From the NCBI RefSeq assembly GCF_000972385.1, contig NZ_JXTE01000057.1, positions 1 through 62,301 on the forward strand: a stretch of DNA of 62,301 nt, given 5' to 3'. The notes under the pieces are model-generated. The model did not search any database, was not told where the DNA came from, and worked only from the letters and a program-made list of their open reading frames with translations. Positions 50,330-58,158 of the stretch are shown here, piece by piece. How positions within the stretch are numbered: the first letter of the stretch is position 1; each line of letters begins with the position of its first letter. The translations under genes and the position numbers were made by a program. The stretch comes from Streptomyces sp. WM6386. Its GTDB lineage: Bacteria > Actinomycetota > Actinomycetes > Streptomycetales > Streptomycetaceae.

Positions 50330-52647
50330 CCACTGCCCTGCCTGCGACACAGGCCCCCGCCACCGACGCCCACGCCCTCACCGGCAAGCGCCGCATCGCC
50401 TTCGCGTCCTACGTCGACGAGAACTACCTGCCCGGGTTCCTGACGCTCCTGCGCAGCCTCGCGCTCTCCAACCCCGGCGTGTGCGAGGACTTCGTCGTCC
50501 TCTACGACGATCTGCGCCCCGGCTCGATCGCGCGGATCCGCGCCCTGCACCCGCGGATCGTGTTCAAGCGCGTGGGCGACACGCACTACGACTCGTACAA
50601 GAAGGGCGACCAGGACAACTACCTGGTCCGCAAGGCGTACTTCATCCTCGACGTGTTCAGGATCCGCGAGTACGACACGATCATCACCCTCGACACCGAC
50701 ATGGTGGTACTGGGTGACCTGGGTGAACTCCTGCGGCTGCGCGAGGGGTTGGCGGCCGTCCCACAGTTCTTCTACGGACAGCACAAGCTCAACTCCGGGC
50801 TTCTCGTCATCCAGCGCGAGTATCTGAGCGACGAGTTCTGCGCGAAGGTCGACCGCTGCGGCCGCACCGGCGACTACGAGCTCGACAAGCACGACCAGGG
50901 CATCCTCAACGCCGTCCTCGACGGCGACTTCGTGCGCATCGACCCGCGCTACAACTTCGTCAAGCGGCGCCTGTCCGGAGACCTGCCGGTCCCCGAGGAC
51001 ACCGCGATCCTGCACTTCACCGGCCGCCACAAGCCCTGGCAGGGCGGCGAGGCCGGGTACAGCCAGGCGGAGGACCGCTGGCGCGAGTTCGAGCTGTCGG
51101 ACGCCGACTTCCAGAGCGCCTACCTCGCATCGAGCGGCGGCCTCCACCACGACCTGGTCGTCCACTTCGGCACCCCGCACGTCCGGCGCACCGGTGACGT
51201 CGAAGTGGCTCGCAAGGTCGCCGCCGCGCACATCGCGAACGGCGACTACCAGGACGCCGTCGACGTCCTGAGCAGCGTCCGGATCCCGCTCGACGAGGCC
51301 TGGCCGCACGAGGTCCTCGGCCACGCCCTGATGAGCGTCTCCCGCTACGAGGAGGCCAAGGCCCAGCTGCTGCTGGCCACCGCCGCCCCCAACCGGGCCG
51401 CCACGGCGTACGCCCGACTGGCCCAGATGGCGTGGGTGCACGGCGACAACACGGAGTCCCTGCGGCACGCCACCGCCGGTATCACCGTCGACCCGACCCA
51501 CCGCTCCAGCCGGCTGTGGGCGCAGCGCGCGGGCGCCGTCCCCTCGCAGGAGCGGGGCAGCGCCGAGGACCAGCTCGCCCACGTCGCCTTCTACATGGAC
51601 CGGCAGGGCAACGCGGGCGACAAGCTCCTCCCGGAGACCGTCCGGCTCGCCTTCGGCCCCGACGTCACCTCGCGGCGCTGGCACTCGGTCCACGCCCACC
51701 GCCTCTTCGACGAGGCCGCGTTGGAGCGCGTCAACGCCCGCCGGGGCCTGGTCATCGGCGGCGGAGGGCTCTTCATCCCGGACACCATGCCCAACGGCAA
51801 CAGCGCCTGGCAGTGGAACGTCCCGGACGAGCTCCTGAACCGCATCGACGTACCGATCGCGGTCTTCGCCGTGGGCTTCAACGCCTTCGACGGCCAGTCC
51901 TACCGGGCGAACCGCTTCCGCGACTCGCTCCTCCAACTGGTCGAGCGCTCCGCCTTCTTCGGCCTGCGCAACCACGGCTCGATCGAGAAGGTCCGCGCGA
52001 TGCTGCCGTCGCACCTGCACGACAAGGTGCGCTTCCAGCCCTGCCCCACCACGGTCATGCGTCAGCTGGTCGCGGGCTGGCAGGACCCCGTGCAGCGCGA
52101 GAACACGATCCTCATCAACGCGGCGTACGACCGCGCGGGCCTGCGCTTCGGCCATGACTACGGCTACTTCCTCGCCCAAATGGCCCAGGCCGTCCGGGAC
52201 TTGGGGAAGCTCGCCGAGGTGCAGTGTGTGGCGCACTCGCTCGACGACGAGAAGATCGCCTTCGATCTGCGCCGCGAGCACGGTATCTCGCTGCCGGTCA
52301 TCCCGATGTACGACTTCGACAACGACCAGATACGCGAGCTGTACGCCCGCACCAAGCTGGTGATCGGCATGCGCGGCCACGCCGGGATGATCCCGTTCGG
52401 CGTCGGCACGCCCGTCATCAGCCTGATCTCGCACCCGAAGATGGCGTACTTCCTGCGGGACATCGAGCGCCCGGAGTGGGGCGTCTCGGTCCACGACCGC
52501 CACCTCGCGGCCCGTCTTGTCGAGCGCGCGAGCGACCTGCTCGCCGACCACGCCAAGACGGTCGCCGACGTCCACGGCCGCCAGCAGGAGCTGTGGAAGG
52601 TCACCGAGGCCAACGCGGCCGACCTCCGGGTGATCCTGGGGAGTTGA
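50326..52647 (+). CDS. Trimodular glycosyltransferase (GT8-like) - TPR-like - polysaccharide pyruvyltransferase
   Basis: The 773-residue protein joins three parts. Residues about 20-285 are a GT-A glycosyltransferase of the GT8 type (FASYVDENYLPGFLTLLRSL, metal-binding Asp-Thr-Asp at about 123-125, then LNSGLLVIQ and KHDQGILNAVL). Residues about 300-405 are TPR-like helices. Residues about 430-750 are a polysaccharide pyruvyl transferase domain (QGNAGDKLLPE, GGGGLF, GMRGHAGMIPFGVGTPVISL). It could add a sugar and then a pyruvyl ketal to it. The ATG at 50326 overlaps the GT29 stop, so the two are coupled. Confidence 0.85.
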   Translation: MTTALPATQAPATDAHALTGKRRIAFASYVDENYLPGFLTLLRSLALSNPGVCEDFVVLYDDLRPGSIARIRALHPRIVFKRVGDTHYDSYKKGDQDNYLVRKAYFILDVFRIREYDTIITLDTDMVVLGDLGELLRLREGLAAVPQFFYGQHKLNSGLLVIQREYLSDEFCAKVDRCGRTGDYELDKHDQGILNAVLDGDFVRIDPRYNFVKRRLSGDLPVPEDTAILHFTGRHKPWQGGEAGYSQAEDRWREFELSDADFQSAYLASSGGLHHDLVVHFGTPHVRRTGDVEVARKVAAAHIANGDYQDAVDVLSSVRIPLDEAWPHEVLGHALMSVSRYEEAKAQLLLATAAPNRAATAYARLAQMAWVHGDNTESLRHATAGITVDPTHRSSRLWAQRAGAVPSQERGSAEDQLAHVAFYMDRQGNAGDKLLPETVRLAFGPDVTSRRWHSVHAHRLFDEAALERVNARRGLVIGGGGLFIPDTMPNGNSAWQWNVPDELLNRIDVPIAVFAVGFNAFDGQSYRANRFRDSLLQLVERSAFFGLRNHGSIEKVRAMLPSHLHDKVRFQPCPTTVMRQLVAGWQDPVQRENTILINAAYDRAGLRFGHDYGYFLAQMAQAVRDLGKLAEVQCVAHSLDDEKIAFDLRREHGISLPVIPMYDFDNDQIRELYARTKLVIGMRGHAGMIPFGVGTPVISLISHPKMAYFLRDIERPEWGVSVHDRHLAARLVERASDLLADHAKTVADVHGRQQELWKVTEANAADLRVILGS

Positions 52648-52653
52648 GAGACG

Positions 52654-52681
52654 GCGGGCCCCCACGGCACAGGGGGCCCGC
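52654..52681. terminator. Bidirectional hairpin after the GT29 operon
   Basis: GCGGGCCCCC (52654-52663) pairs perfectly with GGGGGCCCGC (52672-52681) across 8 bases, between convergent genes ending at 52647 and 52685. Confidence 0.88.
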
Positions 52682-52684
52682 ACC

Positions 52685-52993
52685 TCACTCGTCCGGCAGG
52701 TGTTCCAGCACCAGGTCGATGGCCTCCCGCGCTGTCGTCACCCGGCCGAACGACTCCTGCCGGGACGGGCCCATGACGAAGTAGGTGCCTCCGTACTCGG
52801 ACAGGACGAAGGGGACGTCCCAGGTCCATGGCTGCTCCGCGGTGCGGCTGAAGTGCAGCTCCCCCATCCCGACCCAGGGGAACCGGCGCCGCAGGCGGGG
52901 TTCCGCGTAGGCCAGGTCCAGCAACTCCGGCCGTACGCGCCCGTCGTCCCGAGCCCTCTGCCAGCCCGCCTCTATCGCCGCGTCCGTGTCCAT
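52685..52993 (-). CDS. Small DUF6193-like protein
   Basis: The 102-residue cytoplasmic protein has many Trp and Arg residues (LLDLAYAEPRLRRRFPWVGMGELHFS, then TAEQPWTWDVPFV). It resembles a family of small actinobacterial proteins found near natural-product and unrelated genes (I believe DUF6193). Function unknown. It lies 19 bases downstream of the methyltransferase gene on the same strand. Confidence 0.65.
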   Translation of the reverse strand: MDTDAAIEAGWQRARDDGRVRPELLDLAYAEPRLRRRFPWVGMGELHFSRTAEQPWTWDVPFVLSEYGGTYFVMGPSRQESFGRVTTAREAIDLVLEHLPDE

Positions 52994-53012
52994 GGGCCCA
53001 TCATGCGACAGC

Positions 53013-53990
53013 TCAGCGGCCGACGGCCTTGTGCAGGAGCCGGGTGAGCTTCGAACCGCTCGGCTGCTCCTGCTCGTACGTTTTCCTCAGCTGCTCGAAG
53101 TGGTCCGCGCGGGTGCGGCTCAGATACTCGTCGGAGGTCAGCGGCCCGGCGATCGACCAGGCCCGCCGGTGCTGGCCGTCGTAGTGGGCGACATACGCCT
53201 TGGACAGCTCAAGGACGGACTTGAAGGGGATGCCGCCGGTGTGGTCGCGGTCGATCTTCTCCTGGACGGCGGAGATCAGGGCGAGCTTCTCGTCGACGGT
53301 GTAGTCGTCCTCGGTGATCCGCTTGAGGACGTCCGCCGGGATCGGCTTCGTCACCTCGAAGGCGAGGGTGGAGCGGATCGGCGGACCGGCGATCTCGATG
53401 TACGGCAGCAGCGCGCCGGTGCTGTGGTGCAGCCACGGCAGCCGGGGCCCGGCGAAGTCCTGGTGCAGGACGACCGTCCCGGGCCGCATCCGGCTCAGGA
53501 ACCGCTCCGACACACACCGGAACACCCGGGCGGTCTTGGCTATGTCGATGTGCAGGAACTCCACGGGGCTGGTGTCCTCGGGGTCCGAGGTCTGCCACAG
53601 GTCACCGGCGTGGATCTCCAGGAACGGCAGGAAGGGCTCCAGGCGCCCCCTGAAGTCGTCCAGGAAGGAGTTGTCGTCCGCCGGCTTGTGACCGGAGTCG
53701 AAGAACTTCTCCGAGGCGAACGTGCCCTTGCCGACCCGGAAGAAGTCGTACGCGTGCAGCCGCCCGGCCTTCTGGTCGAACACGGGGCTCTCGCTCAGGC
53801 CGAGCGCGAGCGCGTACGTCGATCCGCCGCCCCCCGAGCCCAGTTCGACGATCCGGTCCCCGCCCGTGAGGTGGTGCCGGCCCACCAGGTACAGGAACTG
53901 CAGCTCCCAGGCGCTGCACTGGGTGTAGGGCAGATTCTCCGGCAGGGTGACGCTGTCGAAGAGGGAGTAGAGCCGGCCGAGCTTCGTCAT
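53013..53990 (-). CDS. Class I SAM-dependent methyltransferase-like protein
   Basis: The 325-residue protein has a Rossmann methyltransferase core (RIVELGSGGGGSTYALALGL as the SAM loop, RLHAYDFF, FLHIDIAKTARVFRCV and VVLHQDFAGPRLPW), related to sugar and cephalosporin methyltransferases of the CmcI/TylF kind. It probably acts on a sugar intermediate of the polymer locus. It precedes the 52685 gene on the same strand and is separated by 138 bases from the polysialyltransferase gene upstream. Confidence 0.75.
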   Translation of the reverse strand: MTKLGRLYSLFDSVTLPENLPYTQCSAWELQFLYLVGRHHLTGGDRIVELGSGGGGSTYALALGLSESPVFDQKAGRLHAYDFFRVGKGTFASEKFFDSGHKPADDNSFLDDFRGRLEPFLPFLEIHAGDLWQTSDPEDTSPVEFLHIDIAKTARVFRCVSERFLSRMRPGTVVLHQDFAGPRLPWLHHSTGALLPYIEIAGPPIRSTLAFEVTKPIPADVLKRITEDDYTVDEKLALISAVQEKIDRDHTGGIPFKSVLELSKAYVAHYDGQHRRAWSIAGPLTSDEYLSRTRADHFEQLRKTYEQEQPSGSKLTRLLHKAVGR

Positions 53991-54128
53991 GAGTGCCTCA
54001 CGGGATTCGGATAGGCGGTGCCCGTGATCCTAGGGATCCGGACACCGCTTCACCATTGAATCAACGGAGTAGCTCGATGGTTGGGCTGTATTTCCACGGC
54101 CTTTCCAGGGAGTTCATCCCTCATTCGC

Positions 54129-55472
54129 TCAGCGCTTCACGGCCTTCCGCAACGCCTTGGCCCGCCGGACCACCCGACGCGCGGTGGAGTTGCGCGGCAG
54201 GAACGACAGCCGCTCCGGGATGCCGCCGGGCAGGCCCAGGGACGTGAGGCGCTTCTTCTTGAAGTACCGCCGGGTGCGCGGGCGCAGCTGCTTGGCGAGG
54301 TACTTCTCCGCTGTCTCGCGCCGGCCCGGGTAGATCCGGTCCTGCATGGTGAACCCGACCGCGGTGACCAGACCGTTCAGCTCGTCCGCGGGCAGCGGGT
54401 CCTCGCCCTCCCGCTGCTCCAGGTCCGCCAGCACCGCATCGGCCAGCACCGCCGGGACCCGGTTGCTGTTCTGGTACGGCGTGAGCCGGTCCAGGAGCGG
54501 CTCGGTGCCGATGCGGGCGACGGGAAGGTCGTAGAAGACGGACGCCGTGAACAGCGCCGTCGAGAAGCAGCCCACGACCAGCGCCGGCCGGGCCTTCTCG
54601 AACAGCACCTCGGCGAGGACGGGGATGTCCAGGACGGTCAGGTCGACGCCCAGCTTCCCGGCCTCGGTCTCCAGGGCGCGGCTGAAGCGGGCCGGCGCGG
54701 TGGGGTGCGGCTTGAAGACGATGCTGCGATGCCCGCGCTCGACCGCGCCGCGCATCATCCGTACGTGCAGGTCCTCCTCCTCCTTGGCGGAGAGGATGTT
54801 CAGCGCGGACAGGTACTGACCGAGGAGCAGCGCCGAGTTCTCCGGCAGCTCGGGCAACTCCGGTACGGCCTCGCCGAGTTCGCTCAGCACCTTCAGGAAC
54901 GCGCCCGTCGGCACGGTCTGCCCGGGCACGTCGAACTCGGTCAGCAGCATCGGCGTGAGGCCCGGCACCAGGTCCAGGTGGAGCAGCCGGCGCACGCGCG
55001 TGCCGACCAGCGGGTCGAGCTTGTTGCGGGTGGGGCCGTAGCTCATCAGGCCGTCCGCGTAGACATGCACGGGGGCGCCGGTGAACAGCTGGGCCACGGT
55101 GAGGGCGGGGGTGACCTGGATGGACTCCAGGACCAGCTCGACGCGGTCGTCGCCGAGGTCCCACAGCAGCCGCAGATAGCGCTCGAAGAGCGGGATGTCG
55201 TCGGGGCGCGGTGTCCAGGAGCCGGGGTGGAAGGGGCGGATGGCCTCGTTCCACGACACCACGTCGTCGAAGTGGTCGCGCAGCGGTTCGAAGCCCGGCA
55301 TGGCGTCGACCGCCAACGTGGTCTCCGGGTTCGCCGAGTTGTTGAACACCAGCAGCACCCGCCGCTCCGCCTCCTCGAAGAGGTCGGAGTCGATCGCGGC
55401 GGCCAGGGTGGCGGCCCCGTACAGCGTGGAGGCGCAGAAGATCTGGGTCGTACGACGGGGGTGGGGGGACAT
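54129..55472 (-). CDS. Polysialyltransferase-family (PF07388-like) glycosyltransferase
   Basis: The 447-residue protein resembles the alpha-2,8-polysialyltransferase family of bacterial capsule synthesis: N-terminal TTQIFCASTLYGAATLAAAID and a middle region IVFKPHPTAPARFSR with the conserved HP pair that binds CMP-sialic acid. It has no membrane helix; the C-terminus is strongly basic, which could bind the membrane. It probably polymerises or adds CMP-nonulosonic acid units. Its ATG overlaps the stop of the GT2 gene by one base. Confidence 0.82.
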   Translation of the reverse strand: MSPHPRRTTQIFCASTLYGAATLAAAIDSDLFEEAERRVLLVFNNSANPETTLAVDAMPGFEPLRDHFDDVVSWNEAIRPFHPGSWTPRPDDIPLFERYLRLLWDLGDDRVELVLESIQVTPALTVAQLFTGAPVHVYADGLMSYGPTRNKLDPLVGTRVRRLLHLDLVPGLTPMLLTEFDVPGQTVPTGAFLKVLSELGEAVPELPELPENSALLLGQYLSALNILSAKEEEDLHVRMMRGAVERGHRSIVFKPHPTAPARFSRALETEAGKLGVDLTVLDIPVLAEVLFEKARPALVVGCFSTALFTASVFYDLPVARIGTEPLLDRLTPYQNSNRVPAVLADAVLADLEQREGEDPLPADELNGLVTAVGFTMQDRIYPGRRETAEKYLAKQLRPRTRRYFKKKRLTSLGLPGGIPERLSFLPRNSTARRVVRRAKALRKAVKR

Positions 55473-56458
55473 CAGGCAGCCGCCTTCGCTGTGGTGACCC
55501 GGCGCCGCAGCCGCCGCAGCTTGGACGAGCGGCGCAGGTCCATCGTGTCGAGTACGTCGCCGAGGGCGTCCTGCGGCATCCGCCTTATGGCCGCCGCGCT
55601 CATCGCCTGGAGCTGCTTGGCCACGCCCGGCTCCCACTTGGCCTCGTCGGAGAGGTGGTGGGCGATGATCGCGCAGTAGGTGCGCACCGCCTTCGGGAGC
55701 AGCCGGGCGGCGTCCCGGTCCGTCGCCGTCTCCTCGATGACCTGGTCGAAGGCGCGGATGAAGTCCAGCTGGCGGGCGTCGCCGATCTGGGTGAGCGAAG
55801 AGGCCACCCCACGCCGGTAGAACACGCCGAGCAGGCTCACCACGGCGAACGACTCCGCCTCGCGGTGCAGCTTCCAGATCCACGGCCGGTCCTCGGCCGT
55901 ACGCAGCCCGTCGGTGAAGTGCAGCAGACCCTTGTCCAGAAGCCGGCGGTGGTAGGCGCCGGCCCACGCGTACGCGTAGTCGACGGAGGTCGTCCGGTCG
56001 GCGGGCAGGATCGCCTCGCGCGGGTTCAGCACCTCCCCGCGCAGGCCCACCGGCGCCCGGTGGACGGACCGGGCGCGGGCGGTCGCCTGGACATGGTCGG
56101 TGCGGATGAAGTCGCAGCCCAGGTCCTCGATGGCCGCCACCAGCTCGGTGAGATAGCCCGGCGCGAGCCAGTCGTCGCCGTCGAGGAAGGTGAGGTACTC
56201 GCCCGTCGCCGCGTCCAGTCCGGTGTTGCGGGCGGTGGCGAGACCTCCGTTCTCCTCATGGCGGATATATCTCACCTGCGCGACATCCGAAAGCGACTCG
56301 GCCGCCCGTTCGAGAATGGCCGGTGTTTCATCCTTGGATTTGTCGTCGACCAGGATGAACTCGAAGTCGCTCCGGGCGTTGAGCCGCAGAGTTCTGAGGG
56401 TGTCCGGGGCGTATTGCTGCACGTTGTAGAACGGCACGATCACGGAAAGCTTTGGCAC
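55472..56458 (-). CDS. GT2-family glycosyltransferase
   Basis: The roughly 328-residue GT-A enzyme has the standard start (PKLSVIVPFYNVQQYAPDTLRTL), a GLATARNTGLDAATGEYLTFLDGDDWL segment with the metal-binding DGDD, and a helical C-terminal region. It transfers a nucleotide sugar to a polymer or lipid acceptor at the inner membrane face. I use GTG 56458, where family similarity begins; ATG 56542, with a GGAAG ribosome site, would add a Ser/Pro-rich leader. It is coupled to the polysialyltransferase gene. Confidence 0.88.
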   Translation of the reverse strand: MPKLSVIVPFYNVQQYAPDTLRTLRLNARSDFEFILVDDKSKDETPAILERAAESLSDVAQVRYIRHEENGGLATARNTGLDAATGEYLTFLDGDDWLAPGYLTELVAAIEDLGCDFIRTDHVQATARARSVHRAPVGLRGEVLNPREAILPADRTTSVDYAYAWAGAYHRRLLDKGLLHFTDGLRTAEDRPWIWKLHREAESFAVVSLLGVFYRRGVASSLTQIGDARQLDFIRAFDQVIEETATDRDAARLLPKAVRTYCAIIAHHLSDEAKWEPGVAKQLQAMSAAAIRRMPQDALGDVLDTMDLRRSSKLRRLRRRVTTAKAAA

Positions 56459-56656
56459 CTGCGAAACGGTAGAAGGCCGCCCGGCAGGGGAACTGGACGG
56501 TGATCGTACGGGGGGTGAACTCAATGTGTCGGAACGGTGCATCCCCTGTACTTCCTGGTCTTCGGCGGGCCAGTTCGGCTCTCGGTGGGCTGTTGTTAAC
56601 TTTTCGTTGATTCGCGGTTGGGCCATTCCTGGGAATTGCTTCCTAGCGTCTTGGAC
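56459..56656. promoter_or_regulatory. Divergent promoter region in the polymer locus
   Basis: Between the GT2 gene and the DUF6716 gene. TAGCGT at 56644-56649 fits a -10 box and lies seven bases before the GTG at 56657, which has no ribosome site, so a leaderless transcript is possible. TTGGGC at 56618 is a weak -35 candidate with a 20-base spacer. A longer GT2 N-terminus (ATG 56542) would cover part of this region. Confidence 0.3.
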
Positions 56657-58018
56657 GTGCCAGCAAGTACAACGAAGCCGACGCGAATCGCGGTCCTAGC
56701 GGACTCGGACACCCGCTGGAAATGGGGTGCCCTCACATCTCATCGCATCGCCCCGCGCGAGGATGCGCAAGGGCCCCTCGCCCTGAGCGGATTCCTGCTG
56801 CGCGGACGCGCCACCCCCACCCCGCGCCAGCTGGCGGAGGTCGGCGTGCACGCCGACTCGCTGCGGGAGGTCACGACCGTCGAGTTCCTGCGCGCCATGG
56901 CCGAGGAGGAGTACGACGTGGTCGTCGTCGCCCTCGTCGGCGGCGGCGTCCAGGCCGTGCTGCACGGCCTCAAGCGGGTGTGGGAGGGCCGCGAGAAGCG
57001 TCCCGTCGTCGTCACCGGCTACGTCGGTGTCGTCTACGAGAAGCTCGCCGACGGCCTCCTCCTGCGCCACGGCGCCGACCTGGTCCTCGCCAACTCCCGC
57101 CAGGACGCGGACCGTTTCCGGGCCGTGTACGAAGGGGTGGGCGCCGACGCCTCGTCGGTCACGGAGGTGGCGCTGCCGTTCCTCGGCGGGGCCGCCTACG
57201 AGGGCGCTGCGTCGTCCCGGGGGACAACCCCCGGACCCCCGGCCGAACGCCGCCCGTACACCGTGGTGTTCGCCGTGCAGCCCTCCGTCCCGGACAGCCG
57301 CAAGGACCGTACGTACCTGCTGAACCGGCTGATCCGGCACGCCCGGCTGCACCCCGAGCGCGAGGTGCTGCTGAAGCTGCGCTCCAAGCCGGGCGAACAC
57401 ACCACCCACATCGAGGAACAGCCCTACCAGAAGCTGGTCCAGCGGCTCGATCCGCCGGCCAACTTCCGCCTGGTGTACGGGAACATGGGCGAGGTCCTCG
57501 ACCGCACCGACCTGCTGGTGACCATCAGCTCCACGGCCGCGCTGGAGTCCCTGCACCGGCGGATCCCGACCGTCGTCCTGACCGACCTCGGGGTGCGGGA
57601 GGTGTTGGGCAACCATCACTTCGTCGGCTCCGGGTGCCTCGCCTCCTGGGACCAGCTGGACGCCGGGCACCGGCCGGTGGCTGACCCGGAGTGGGTGGCC
57701 CGGCAGGGGGTTGTGGCGGACGGCTCGTACGAGACCGCGTTCGACGCGGCGCGGGAGCGGATCGCGAAGCTCCTTGGCCGGCCCGGGGGGTTGGCGCCGT
57801 TGACCCCCTACTACACCCCGGCCACCGCGCCCGGTTATCTGCCCGGCATCCTCGCCCGCCATCACCTCGGTCCCGACGGCAGTCCGCTGCCGGGGGCGCC
57901 CGCGGCGGACAGGGAGCCCGGTCCTGTGCGGCAGATCGTGCGGCGGGCCGCGCGTGGTGCGTATCGGCACGGGGTGCAGCGGGTGGCTCCTGTCATTCGG
58001 CGGATGGGGGAGTTGTGA
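56657..58018 (+). CDS. DUF6716-type putative glycosyltransferase
   Basis: The 453-residue protein looks like a GT-B glycosyltransferase: an N-terminal Rossmann-like start (TRIAVLADSDTRWKWGAL), a middle RPVVVTGYVGVVYEKLADGLLLR and a C-terminal donor-side ISSTAALESLHRRIPTVVLTDLG, as in CDP-glycerol and polysialyl transferase superfamilies. It corresponds to an actinobacterial family named only by DUF number. The basic C-terminal tail is typical of membrane-associated polymer enzymes. The GTG start lacks a ribosome site and may be leaderless; TTG 56618 is possible. Confidence 0.75.
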   Translation: MPASTTKPTRIAVLADSDTRWKWGALTSHRIAPREDAQGPLALSGFLLRGRATPTPRQLAEVGVHADSLREVTTVEFLRAMAEEEYDVVVVALVGGGVQAVLHGLKRVWEGREKRPVVVTGYVGVVYEKLADGLLLRHGADLVLANSRQDADRFRAVYEGVGADASSVTEVALPFLGGAAYEGAASSRGTTPGPPAERRPYTVVFAVQPSVPDSRKDRTYLLNRLIRHARLHPEREVLLKLRSKPGEHTTHIEEQPYQKLVQRLDPPANFRLVYGNMGEVLDRTDLLVTISSTAALESLHRRIPTVVLTDLGVREVLGNHHFVGSGCLASWDQLDAGHRPVADPEWVARQGVVADGSYETAFDAARERIAKLLGRPGGLAPLTPYYTPATAPGYLPGILARHHLGPDGSPLPGAPAADREPGPVRQIVRRAARGAYRHGVQRVAPVIRRMGEL

Positions 58019-58073
58019 GCGCCTCCGGGAGTGCCCCTTCAGGTCGTCGGGCGGGTGCGGCGCCGTCTCGGCC

Positions 58074-58097
58074 GGTCGCGCAGTTCCCCGCGCCCCT
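58074..58097. repeat. Dispersed GC-rich 25-bp repeat, copy 4
   Basis: 24 of 25 bases match the 26922-26946 repeat (the leading T is C here). It lies in the 140-base gap between the DUF6716 gene and neuA and runs directly into a hairpin at 58098-58121. Confidence 0.88.
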
Positions 58098-58121
58098 AGG
58101 GGGCGGCTCCGCCGGCCCCCT
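58098..58121 (+). terminator. Hairpin downstream of the DUF6716 gene
   Basis: AGGGGGC pairs with GCCCCCT, continued by GGC/GCC after a single bulged G, with a TCC loop. It directly follows repeat copy 4 and lies 38 bases before the neuA start, so it may separate the two transcripts partially. Confidence 0.5.
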
Positions 58122-58158
58122 CCCTACCTCCGCGAACTCTGCGCAAGGAGTGCAATCC

